Of a stretch of 64,000 nucleotides of DNA, positions 1 through 10,702 are shown piece by piece. The stretch's first letter is position 1; every line of letters begins with the position of its first letter. Made by a program: the position numbers and the translations under genes. Source of the DNA: Glycine soja (lineage: Eukaryota > Streptophyta > Magnoliopsida > Fabales > Fabaceae); assembly GCF_004193775.1 (NCBI RefSeq), contig NC_041002.1:35561112-35625111 (forward strand), in the 5' to 3' direction. The notes under the pieces are model-generated. The model had not been told where the DNA came from. It made no database searches and saw nothing but the letters and a program-made list of their open reading frames with translations.

Positions 1-1277
1 TTAACCTAGAGCAGCTTTTACAAAACACTTCTGCCCCTTTTTCTTTTCTGACGCACAAGAACCCTAACAGAGCAACCAGAGGAGGAGCTCTAGAGAGCAC
101 CAGAGACGCCACCATTGCTAACAGAGAACATTTAAGCGACTACCTCGAGGTAAGGGATGAGTTACTCACGCTTGGGGATAAGAAGGAACATGTATAGGGG
201 TCTCTAGAGGATCAATTTTGAGTTGTTTTTATAAAATGTTAATTCACGATTCTTTCAAATTGAATAATTCTTACGCTAAATTGAGTGTAATATCTTCTAT
301 CATGAAATTCTATGATCCGGTTTAGTGTATATTGATATGATATTTGTGTTAGTGTATATCAAGTTTTTTTTTAAGTGGCAATTGTTATTACTGGATTCTT
401 TTTGTATATTAACTAACGTGTATAATATTTGTTGTTTTGTGCTTGTGAATTACTTTTTTTAAATGTGTCAGTGAATTGTTATAATTTGAATGAAAGAATT
501 TGACCCAAATAATTATATTCCTTTTTTTGTAATAAAAATTTATGAATAACTCGTACTGTGTCTTTGCATATATTTCTTTTGTTGAAACTGCAATTCCCAC
601 CTACACTACGATGCAATATGTATATTCCCTTTTGTTAAAGTTGCAATTCCATGCTCTGTATCTACGTTCGTTTTATATATATATATATATAATAAATTAA
701 ATATTGTTATGAAATTCTTATTTTATTGTTTTGCATAAATAAATTAAATATTACTGTGAAATTATTTGTATTTCTTTTCATTTATATATGTTATATATGT
801 ATAATAATCAATTAAATACGGTGTAAAATTATCCTTAATAATAATTATTTTTGTTATATCTTAAATTAATTATTATAGAGGTTCTCTTTAATTGGAAATA
901 ATATATTTTATTTAAATTACACTTATTTTATGCAATATGCATTATTACTAATGACATAATTGCTTGTTTTAATAGTATAACAAAACTGCAGCAATTAAAA
1001 TGAAAACTTTGATACGTTAAAGTGCATCAAATATGCTTGATACGTTATTGTTTCTGCATATTAAATTGATAAATAAATTCCAACATTAAACGTTCCTTTT
1101 AAAGTGCGGAGAATATGCACGTTATTGTTTTTTCTTCACCTTGATTTGAGAAACGAATTTTGAGCAGTCATATATTCCTTTGCAATAATATATATATATT
1201 TAATATATTATTCATTAAAGATATTATCCTAGTAAGTGCAGCAACGAATACACATGCTTTTTACTTTTCATGTTATG

Positions 1278-1340
<63 letters not shown>

Positions 1341-2929
1341 AATTAGATGTTGTTGTGAAATTATTATTTTACTGCTTTGGAGAAATAAATTAAATATTTT
1401 GTGAAATTATTATTTTATTGCTTTGTAGAAATATATTAAATATTGTGAAATTATTATTTTATTTTATTTTATTTAGTTATATATGTATAATAATAAATTA
1501 AATACTTTTGTAAAATTATTGCTTAATCATAATTATTTATGCCACATCTCAAATTAATTGTTGTAGATGTTTTTATTTATTTATTTTGTTGAATTAATAT
1601 ATTCGGTTTAATCTATATTTTTGTTGTGTCAAGTAAATGTTACTATTGAATGATATGTGTAGGATGCATGAAATACGATAAATTATTTTATTATGAAATT
1701 ATGGTTGAGACTCTGTGTGTAAGTGATAATCATTTAGTACGTAATGGATTGTGAATTACATAATTGTTGAGATGTTGTATGTTTTGAGTTGTGAGCCATG
1801 AACTATGTAATCACACAACTGTAAGACCCTTTAAGGGCGACGAGTTAATGCGCGATGAGTTGTGATGGGATCCACTGTGGGAACCCGACGAGTTAATCAC
1901 TTGAGGCGCACTGAGTTAAAATATTTTAAATATATATATATATACATTCGAGATTTTGAAAACAATTGAGTAGTTGTGTGTATTGCATAATTCATAGGTA
2001 GAGTCTGTGTGTTCAAATGTTTTTTTTTTTGGGTTGGACCTGAATCAGGAGGGAGAGGCCCTGACGGACTCTTCGGAGTGTAGGCCTTGGGGGTCATCCG
2101 GTTTGAGTACTCCTGTAAGCCTGTGCCGATCCCACATGGTTGGAGCATTCTCGCAAAACAGCGTGACCCTGACTGGTCTCCCTATGATTTCACTTAGTGA
2201 GAGTGACCTGACTTACCCATTGTGAGGCATGTCTTGTCATGTACTCCTAGGCGCCCGACGAGGTTTTTCACTGGAAAATGGTACCACATTGCATGTAGGC
2301 TTGAGTCTAGAGTATTTGTTGCATAACGCATGTGTTTTTCTTTCATTGGGTTAACAATTATGGTTTGATGTTATTTTCTGGAGTGGACGAACTTAAATGA
2401 ATGTGCATAATATGTGTGATTTTGTGAAACGGTGTTAATTATATAAATTCAGTTGTAAGCACTATATGTTTTACATGCTCTAATATTTTATTATATATGA
2501 ATGTGATAACTCATTCCCGGTGTGTGTTTGTGTTTGGGCTGATTGCCATTTGTTCAGGTGAGCCATCATATGATGAATTTCATGTTAGAGCCGAAGAGAC
2601 TTAATCTGTGATAGAGATATGCTCTGATAAGTGTGAAATTGGGGCATAGGAATTATTTCGCATGCTATATTTTTCCGCAAACAATATCGTTGAGTTATGT
2701 TTTCTGTTTTAGTTCTTTTTATTATTCATTCAGTATGGACGGCCTTGTTTTGAGCCGGAATAACTTTGTTGTTTTTATTTGAACAATTTCTATTATGTTT
2801 TCATTTAGTGAATGTGAACCCTTTATCTTTTGAAATCAATTTAAAGTCAATATATTTTTTTAAAAAAAAAAATTTCCGCATGATTTTATTTCCTTGTATT
2901 TGTTATTTGTGAGGGTAGAGGGTGTCACA
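1..2929 (-). mobile_element. LTR of a Ty3-gypsy-like retrotransposon (left end outside window)
   Basis: AT-rich, non-coding sequence with a sharp right edge. It ends GGGTGTCACA at 2929, so on the minus strand it begins TGTGACACCC, a TG...CA terminus of the kind I recall for large Tekay/Del-type plant LTRs. Immediately outside lies CAACA, which is part of the DIR1-like reading frame, so the element was inserted in that gene and CAACA is the expected target duplication; its other copy is outside the window. A GC-richer block at 2030-2270 and a near-repeated motif around 1840-1915 (GACGAGTTAA) lie inside. No gag or pol is seen. Family and orientation are inferred from the terminus only; a solo LTR cannot be told from one end of a full element. 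Confidence 0.5.
1283..1338. repeat. (TA)n microsatellite
   Basis: About 27 uninterrupted TA dinucleotides inside the LTR-like sequence. Shorter TA runs occur at about 679-692 and 1927-1944. Confidence 0.95.
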
Positions 2930-3117
2930 CAACAATTCTGAGTAACTTCAGCCTTTTCATCTTTTGCTGCAGAGACACAAGGAATAAGCTTTATTGCTTC
3001 ATTATCTGGAGTAGTAGACCTCCCACATTCCCCTGCACCCTCCACTCTATGAATCTCTGAAATGCTCACAAATACTAGAAGGCCAAGAATGCCAAAAACC
3101 TTAGTGTAAGCCTCCAT
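2930..3117 (-). pseudogene. DIR1-like lipid-transfer protein, truncated by the LTR
   Basis: The reading frame starts at 3117 with a signal peptide (MEAYTKVFGILGLLVFVSIS...) followed by a mature start AGECGRSTTPDNEAIKLIPC and then QNCC. Cys spacing C-x-many-C-x-many-CC fits the 8-Cys lipid-transfer/DIR1 fold, of which only about the first four Cys remain. DIR1-type proteins are secreted, bind lipids and act in systemic acquired resistance; whether this copy had that role is unknown. The frame is lost right after the CC motif at 2929, where the LTR begins, and the residual ORF runs on into LTR sequence. The start is supported by a TATA box about 45 bp upstream. The 3' part of the gene must lie beyond the left edge of the window. 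Family assignment is from recalled soybean DIR1-like proteins. Confidence 0.75.
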
Positions 3118-3160
3118 TTTTTCCTCAATCAGTGTGACAACACCCCTGCTTCTGATGGCA

Positions 3161-3168
3161 TTTTATAG
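3161..3168 (-). promoter_or_regulatory. TATA box of the DIR1-like gene
   Basis: CTATAAAA on the minus strand, 44-51 bp upstream of the ATG at 3117, a normal plant spacing for a short 5' UTR. The promoter therefore survived the LTR insertion in the coding region. Confidence 0.6.
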
Positions 3169-3602
3169 CCCAAAATGCACCCTAAAAGTGCTTGGTCTAG
3201 TCACCCATCTTGGATTAATGGAGCTGGCACTAGGACAATAGGTGAGTTTCTTATGGCACCACTTTGGTATTAAAAAAAAAAAACTCTGATATGATGAAAT
3301 ATGAAGACAACAAGTTTCCTTTTCTTGTCCAATCAAGGTAGGTGGTGTATTTTCTAAGAAATCTCGTTTTGATGTTTATACTTCTAGTTGTTGTCATTAC
3401 TCACATTCTAAAATTAGAGCATGTTATCTTGTTACCTCTTTATAATTTCCACTTTCTTATGAAAACTGAAATTACGGGTCTTCTAAAGTCCAAATTTGTC
3501 AACCTGTGAATATATGTATCAGTTAAATCAAATTTTGTTCGTAACTGTGTTTCTATAGACCGAATTGATGCTCTTATACGCATTTTTATTTTTACTACTG
3601 TA
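3169..3602. other. Upstream region of DIR1-like gene
   Basis: AT-rich sequence with no coding signal. I see no element or gene in it beyond possible promoter sequence. Confidence 0.5.
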
Positions 3603-3972
3603 GGTTAAAATACACTTTTTTTTCTCTTATCTTACTTTTCGTTTTAGTTTGATCTCGAGTTTAAAGTACTTCAACTATGATCCATTAAAGTATTTCTGTT
3701 AGACCAACTTGGTCTTTTCATCAATATTTTGCACTAACTAAATTAATTTTGATTGATGTGACAAATATCCATCACATGTTTCATATCAGTTTGTTATGTA
3801 TCACTAAATTCTCTAAGTTAGTTTGATAAATTAATAAAAGGACACGCATAAAAAAATTTAATAAAAGGATCAACTTGATCTGCCAGAATATTTTATCGAA
3901 TTTAAATCTTTTAAACTTGCTGACTAAATGAAACTAAAAACTAAAATTAGGGACAAAAATGTATTTTAGTCA
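3603..3972. repeat. MITE-like foldback element (~370 bp)
   Basis: The left end (GGTTAAAATACACTTTTTTT) and the reverse complement of the right end (TGACTAAAATACATTTTTGT) match imperfectly, and both are followed by TTTTAGTTT-rich sequence. Small non-coding elements with this type of end are common in legumes. No clear target duplication was found, so superfamily is not assigned. Confidence 0.4.
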
Positions 3973-4848
3973 TTATTATATTTACTTAAAAGATTGAATT
4001 CAAACCAGATGACTTGACTATAAGACTACAAGTTTAATGGCTTTGAAGATACCACCATTATACTTATCATTATGACATATATTAACTATTAATATGTCAT
4101 TATTGTATTCTTGGTACTGAATACTGGAAATCCAGTGCTGGTTTACCAACCGTGAAATGTAAGTTCAACACTAATTCAACCAAGTGTGAACATCACTACA
4201 AACCTTTACTGCTAGTGCGTGTCAGCTATTTATAAATTCAATGGGGTAGCTGGACCAATATAAAATTCAATACATCATTAACAATTAAATATCACATCTA
4301 CTTTATGATCAATAACCATAATTAGCATTGCATCAATATTTTATTTACTTAGTATGCAATAGTTTATGGAAGAAATATTCATTATCCTTAAACAACTCTA
4401 CTACTTTGGTCTCAATAACAGTAGCACACACTTTTTTGATGCTCAACTGGATAAGGTAGATTTATTATATCTTGCCCGCTATTCATCCATTTAGGTCTCT
4501 AACACGTGCGCACACTCATTTCAACCGCAAGTAAATAAGTTTCCACACACACACGCTAGTGGTAGACATCCCTTTGGCAAAAGCAAATTAATTAGTTTTT
4601 CATAAGGTTTTGAAAATATATTTCCATTTTTAATGTTGCATATCATTCACATTGATTCAAGAAATAGCACATACATGATAGAAACCTAACTAGAAGCACC
4701 TCAACAAAAAATAATTTAAAAAAAAAACATTTTACATGTGACACTCAATTTTAATTTGACTTCATACAAAAAATAAAGTTTTCAATTCAGCCTCTATCCA
4801 TTCTTAACCTTTATTCTTTCTATCTTTTTTCAAATTCTCAAAAGTGAT
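3973..4848. other. Intergenic, no feature recognised
   Basis: AT-rich, no ORF of note and no repeat seen by eye. Confidence 0.5.
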
Positions 4849-6412
4849 TTGTACAAAACTTATTGCTATCCAAAGAAGGTTCTTGTGTGGGTGGAGGATG
4901 AAGAACATAATAATAAGGTAACTTGGGTTAGTTGGGAGGACATTTGTTCTAGTAAGGAGAGTGAGGGCTTAGGAGTGAAAAACATTGCTTTGTTTAATGA
5001 GGCATTTTTTGGGGAAAATGGAGGTGGAACCTTTTCCACCAAGGAGGGTTGTGGGTTAAGGTATTAATAAAAGTATGATGGGTGGAGAGGGATTTTGGGA
5101 CGAGAGAATTCTTCGAGGGAGTCTTTTTGGTGGAAGGACTTAAAGAGAGTGTGTGGAAGCCTAAATGGTGAAAGGTGGTTCGATAAGGGTAGTGAGTGGA
5201 AGCTTGGTGATGGAGGGAAGATGAAATTTTGGGTAGATGATTGGGTGAATGGATAAAACTTGGCATCTTTGTTTCCTAGGTTATTCCTTTTGTCGGATAA
5301 TAAAGATGCTAGTGTTAGGGGGTATGGGACGATGGCGTAATGATGTTTGGCTTTGGCAGATTACTTGGAGGAGAGAAGGGTTTGAGTGGGAGAAGGAGCT
5401 AATCCAACAATTACTTCACTTGTTTGACACTTTTCGGATACACAAAGTTATAGCGGACTCTTGGTTGTGGAAAGCTAGCCCTTGTGGAAGCTACACATCA
5501 AAGTCAACTTATTTGCTTTACTTGGGTGGATCTAATTTTCAGGTTGTGAATGATATCTTTTCATTGGCTTGGCAGTTGAAGATACCTCGTAAAGTTTCTT
5601 TTCTTCTTTGGAAACTTTTGAGAAAGCGCCTCCCAACAAAGGATAAATACACAAAAGGAACATCATACCTCAAGTAGATTTACAATGCTCGTTATGTTCT
5701 TCAGAGAATGAGTCAACACAACATATTTTCTCTTCGTGCATGGTGGTATCTCTGATTTGGAAGAACGTGTATGCTTGGAAAGCCCCAGATTTTTCCACTA
5801 CTCTCCCTCTCTATTGAGGCACTTTTTAGGCAAAATAATGCTATGAGGCCGTACAGAAAACTCAAGGATTTTGGAATGTCATATGGTGTGCGATTATCTT
5901 ATGTGTATGGAGGAAGAGGAATAACATCATTTTCAATAGGCCTTGATGGAAATAAGTGGCTTAATGGATGATATTGTGTTTGTGTCTTGGTCATGGCTGC
6001 ATAATTATTCCTTTTGATTTTTCAGTATTCCTATGCTCAATGGGTAAGCAATCCGAGACTTGTTTGCATGTTGCTTAAGTTATTGCATCTGAATCTTCCC
6101 AATTATTCTTGTGTAACCAATGGGCATTAATGGTGGTGGAACTGCATATTTCAGTTGGTGATGCTAACAACGAAGGCTTTATTGGGTGGATTTGTTTTGT
6201 TTGCATTGTATTGTAATATGTTTTTGTTGTTTGGATCTTTGTGGCCCCAGGTTGGGTGCAATAGTTGGGTTATCCAGTATCTAATCTACATGTTCTATAT
6301 ATTGCATAACCTGATATATTAACTAACTTTGGAACCTTTTGTAATTTTTGGTACCTCTGGTACCCTTATATTATATATAATATTATGTTTACCGATTTTA
6401 AAAAAAATATAT
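4849..6412 (+). mobile_element. LINE (L1-type non-LTR retrotransposon) 3' fragment, decayed
   Basis: The C-terminal half of a plant LINE polymerase can be followed through several frames. At 4880-5030 comes a segment with VTWVSWEDIC and GLGVKNIALFNEA, the conserved region after the RT palm. At 5160-5260 is KFWVDDWVNG in another frame, then at 5249-5677 RNDVWLWQITWRREGFEWE and DSWLWKASPCGSYTSKSTY. Finally IFSLAWQLKIPRKVSFLLWK is the zf-RVT (zinc-binding in RT) domain. Frameshifts and stops separate these blocks. After the coding part, a 3' UTR runs to an A-rich tail near 6399-6412, the usual LINE 3' end. The catalytic RT core and endonuclease are missing, consistent with 5' truncation. It cannot be autonomous. 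Confidence 0.8.
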
Positions 6413-6804
6413 AAAGGGCAAATGAGTAACATATTTAAGGACCAAAAGTTAGTTTAACCTAAATAATGTGCTCTAAATCTGTAATCCGTCTATCAAGCGT
6501 TTAAACTATGAACCGGAATACATGATGAGGCCAAAATATCTAAATAGGAATTGGAGTGACAATTGCTGCTACCACAACAATTTGTGACTACAAACCAAAT
6601 CATAGTCTCAACTTAAAATCAAGTCTTCTACATATTTGATATACCTACAAAGACTAAAAAACAAGTGATTAAAAGTTTAATTGAAATACACTACTAATAA
6701 TGTAAATAATTTTTATGTTGTCAACCAATTGTGAATTATCATATGATTAAAAATTATCAACCTTTATGTAATTATTTCAAAAGTCATATTTGGAATGCTA
6801 TCTA
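6413..6804. other. Intergenic
   Basis: AT-rich spacer between the LINE tail and the CACTA-like terminus; nothing recognised. Confidence 0.5.
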
Positions 6805-7398
6805 CACTATTAAAAAATAAGCATTTAACATAAATTTTTATGGACATTCAACATCGATTTTCAACATTGATTCTTCCTAAAATCGATGTGGTATAATACC
6901 AAATAGATAAAAAAAAAACGTAAAAACAACATCAATTCTAACAAAACCAATATTGTAATGCACCATACAACATCAATTCTGCCAAAACTGATATTGTTTT
7001 GCTACTGTACTCTATCGTGCACGATATACCAAATATGGTCGTATTGTGCATGATAAGCTTATAGTTACAAATGAACAAATGTACTCTATTGTGCACAATA
7101 TACCAAATATGGCCCTATCGAGCACGATAAGTTTTTAATTACAAACGAACAAATGAAATGAGTATGCCATGACAGGTTAATATACCAGTCTACAAATGAA
7201 CAAAGACTCAAACACAAGATGAAAATGTAATTTTGCACTAATTAATCCAACACCATAATTGCACTTTATTCATTTACAAGTTATAGCCATAGGCTAGCAC
7301 AAGGTAGCAGTTAACTTGAAACTTGTGAGTCATCCACAATAGATAGAGTAATAATAGGCCATAGCATACAGACAACTGCCACTAAATGAAAAACTAAC

Positions 7399-7553
7399 CT
7401 GGTAAAGTCCATGAAATAATCCAGCTTCCAACCTCCATACTCATCAGCCTAGGGTGGAAGCAAGTGATGAAAAACAGTGAGCATCACTTTCATTCCATAT
7501 GATTGAACCCTATTGATAATCCACGTATATTGTTCCAATGCAGCATACTTAAC
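7399..7553 (-). pseudogene. SFR2: SFR2 (GH1-type galactolipid galactosyltransferase) exon fragment
   Basis: One exon bounded by an acceptor TTTCTTAG and a donor GTTAGT. The translation contains AALEQYTWIINRVQSYGMKV, MLTVFHH, DEYGGWKL and DYFMDFTR, which I recognise as SENSITIVE TO FREEZING 2. SFR2 is a GH1-fold enzyme of the chloroplast outer envelope that remodels galactolipids in freezing. It is not functional here. The Trp of the family's HSLPPWA motif is a TAG stop, and about four residues usually present between KL and DYF are missing. No other SFR2 exon was recognised nearby, which suggests capture of a small genomic piece with its intron borders, not a decayed whole gene. Confidence 0.75.
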
Positions 7554-9479
7554 CTAAGAAAGAACAACAGGTGAGTTACTCATAATTCAAATTGGTTGAT
7601 AAGGTTCAACTTCAACATAAAACTGAAAATTGAAAAACATATGCATAAGCTCCATTAGAGAAGCTATTGACTGACATAAACTTAACCATGAACGGCACCG
7701 TAATTCATCATCATATGAAATATTAGCAGATAATAATAGAGAACTACAAGATTACAAGCTAAAGCTTGAAATATTATTTAAATTTGACTAGCTATATGTA
7801 TTAAGTACATATGACTTCAATTTTAAAATTCTAAACTCAGAACAAACAACAGGATCTTTAGGGAGGCAAAATATATTATGTACTAATGTATTTAACAATG
7901 TAAAACCTGTTTTCCTATAAAATTAAAAATCGTAATGAGAAAAAAGTTGAACCAGAAAAAAGAGCTAGGGCTTACGGAATATCTTCCATGACCGTTTCCT
8001 AGAACTTTGTGCTGTGTTGACCTAAAGATAAATGCAAAGTAAATTGTTAATTATATGACAAATAAAATTTAATGAAAAAGAATGCACAGTTAAGATACCC
8101 CAAAGGCCAAATCACATACTTTATTTAACTTAGCTTTTGTTCATTACATATACTGTTAGCGTTTTGTTTCTAGAAACAAATGATAGAATACCACATAACA
8201 TTTGAAGTTTCATGAGAGCACATAAAATTACTTATCACTTGTGTACACATGCAATTCTCTGCTTCTATTAAAGCTTACAATTTTCATTGTAGCAGCTAAA
8301 GGAGATGTAGGATACCACACAAGTTCTCTCAATTTTTGAGTTCTTATAAAAATACAAGTGATAAACCATATGCACATGCAATTCCCATTTATTAATTAAA
8401 AGCTAAATCTAGAATCAAGGAAAATGTTATAGGTAAACTACATTATATCATACCACTAATTATCTAGCTAATTTATTACTTCTCAACATATTTCCCTTGT
8501 GAATAGTAGCGGTAGCTTGCCCATCATACAAATCAATCTTTTGTCTTTTAAACTCCTCCAAGGTCAGAAGCATGCTTGCCTTTATTCAAAATCAGAAATA
8601 TTTAAAAGTGGGAAAGATTTCTTAGTTAAAAACACAATTGCTCCAGCACTCTAGCATGTCACCAAGATTCACTATGAATGCTCAACAACATAAACAATCA
8701 ACCAAATAATGTAATAATTCAGGAGAAGGGCATGCCAAAGGTAATGAAGTTAAGACCTAGTAGTATAGATACTTCCTCTCTTTGCAGCCAATTATGCCTA
8801 ATACTTGACATAACACAACTTAAAAAGAAATAAAATTTTAGAAATACATTAGTTGTGGTAGATAAGTTAATTTTACAAAGAATGAATCGCTTTGCGGCGT
8901 TCCATGTGATACTATCAAATGAAAAGTATGATCTTCTTACATGATCCCATCATATAGATTTGTATGAATGACAATTGGAAAGACTCTCTATGAAATTAGG
9001 ATAAACAAATCTAGAAAGAAAAAACTTGAATTTGAAGGAAGAAGGGCATGTCTGAAATTTCATAGAAATTAGCCCATGAATTAAAAGGTATGGAACTAGG
9101 GATGAAGAAGAGAGAATTCTCAGTTTCTCACTACTGCCTTGCATACAAATAGAAATGAAAGCTACAGTGTTGTAGGGACTAACCCCTTCAATACCAGGTA
9201 TAAAGGGTATTAAGAAAATTTTGTATCTATACTAGGTATAAAGGGTATAGATTTAATACCTTTATAGTGCAGCAAACACAGAGTTGCAATGGGCTCTCCA
9301 AGCATTTCTGGCTGATAAAAAAAAATTAGCATCCAAATCAAGTGCAAGGGCTATTATCTTTGCAACTGATTTCCCTACTTCTCTGTATTCCCAAACAAAA
9401 CAGACAAAAACAAAAGAAAAACAAAATAGGAAGGGAGCAATAACATTGACAAGCATCTTACGTCACCCACCATTGACTC

Positions 9480-9594
9480 TCGCTATCCCATTTCACCTTT
9501 AAACACCCCATTCTCTTGTCCGCACCATCTCCCACTTCCCTCCTCTATTTATTTCATTTCTTAATCACTCCCTTTCCACTGGCTCAACTCAACC
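9480..9594 (+). promoter_or_regulatory. Probable captured 5' UTR/promoter end of the U-box gene
   Basis: C/T-rich leader-like sequence directly before the U-box ATG at 9595, with TATTTATTT at about 9545. It differs in composition from the AT-rich surroundings. This would fit capture of the gene's 5' end including its leader. Confidence 0.35.
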
Positions 9595-10116
9595 ATGGTG
9601 AGAGCCAGAGACGATCTATGCATAACCGTTCCCAGCTTCTTCAAGTGCCATATCTCTCTCGACATCATGAAATCCCCTGTCAGCCTCTGCACCGGAGTCA
9701 CCTATGACCGCTCCAACATCCAACGCTGGCTCAATGCTAGCAACAACACCATGCAACTCCTCCAAACCAAAGACTTTGTGCCCAACTGCACTCTCCAAAG
9801 CCTCATCCAGATCTGGTCTAATTCAGCTCGCCACCAAACTGCTTCCGAACAAGTCCTTTCCCGGGACCAACTCATTTGAACCGTCACCGACTTGAAAACC
9901 AACTTAGACTCCCTCCGGTTCGCTTCGCTCGCAAAACTGCTCCACTTCGCGAAAGATTCTCATCAAAACAAATTCTTCCTCGCCAAAATAGAAGGCTTCG
10001 TGGATCAACTTGTTCGCTTCCTCGACAATGTCGACAATGGAGTAACCGCCACGGGATGGCTATGGAATAGAGAGAAGGGATTGGGAGGAGGCAAGGCGGA
10101 GATTCTGGAGAGGTAG
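9595..10116 (+). pseudogene. U-box E3 ubiquitin ligase (PUB27-like) 5' fragment
   Basis: The frame opens [18 protein letters not shown], then [20 protein letters not shown] and [20 protein letters not shown], a U-box domain (about residues 10-85) close to the PUB27-29 group as I recall it. U-boxes recruit the E2 enzyme. The copy is broken. About five residues (the family's TCPAT) are missing between NN and MQLL, and a TGA at 9877-9879 ends the frame. The same frame then continues to 10116 (LDSLRFASLAKLLHFAKDS and FLAKIEGFVDQLVRFLDN), resembling the start of the ARM-repeat part, before diverging. It lies in the CACTA-like relic, opposite in orientation to the SFR2 piece. Confidence 0.8.
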
Positions 10117-10473
10117 TGGGGTCGAGGGAGAGGAGGAGACAAGTCTTTCAGGGTTTCGGCAAGCCAGAGAAAGAACAAAAGTTTTTTGAGGGAGGGGGAA
10201 CGAATGGCACTATTCTGTGCAAAATTGGGTATCTCACAACTTCAATTTTTTAAAAACCAAAATTGATGGATAGGCCTAATAGTGATTCTCCAATAACCGA
10301 TGTTAACGATAATATTTTATCTAAAAAAAATGTCACCATACTTTTTAGTTAATATGGGTTTTCCTAAGCGATGACTTACGTACGTTAAATTTATATTTTG
10401 TAGCAATACTAATTAACTAGTTGACAATATCAAATTTAAACTTTGATGAATAACTGATACATTAAAAATCCTT

Positions 10474-10702
10474 TCATTTTAACCACGACCAGTCCAACAT
10501 ATTGAGATTAACATCTTCTATGCAATCACTGGACTCCATATCTGTTTCATCAAATGTTCTTAACGCTAGCACTTCATCAGTTGTTTTCAATGTTAGAACA
10601 AACTTCTCTTTCCTCTCAATGCAAGTGCCAAACTGAGTCAAAGTTTTGTTAACTCCTACCCCTCTTTGGGGAAGGTTGCCTTTGTTGATGATTGATGATT
10701 TT
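10474..10702 (-). other. Out-of-frame former C-terminal coding tail of the RopGEF
   Basis: About 75 open codons directly downstream of the present frame, in a different frame. They contain [35 protein letters not shown] and EDVNLNMLDWSW before TGA. The join with the main frame fails around 10703-10717, where one or two single-base deletions would explain the shift. This reading rests on recalled RopGEF C-termini. Confidence 0.55.

Larger units (their letters stand above)
6805..10355. mobile_element. Diverged CACTA-type relic carrying host gene fragments (Pack-CACTA-like)
   Basis: The left end reads CACTATTAAAAAATAAGC, about 14 of 18 bases like the intact CACTA terminus at 40373. Behind it (6845-7000) lie at least three degenerate copies of the same subterminal unit (ACATCGATTTT...AAATCGATGT and ACATCAATTCT...). 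Near the right side are AACCGATGTTAAC (10297) and a weak terminus-like ACTTTTTAGTTAATATG (~10338-10355), so the right end is uncertain. Inside are an SFR2 exon (minus) and a U-box gene piece (plus). There are also exon-like open stretches I do not recognise at about 7975-8025 and 8500-8585 (minus). No transposase is present, so it would depend on another element. Confidence 0.45.

Noticed and set aside
1160..1393. ORF with poly (Ile-Tyr)
   Set aside because: Created by the (TA)n microsatellite.
10270..10295. Possible right CACTA terminus at CCTAATAGTG (reverse CACTATTAGG)
   Set aside because: Only 8 bases match the left end, and a subterminal motif (AACCGATGTTAAC) lies outside it, so the true end should be further right.
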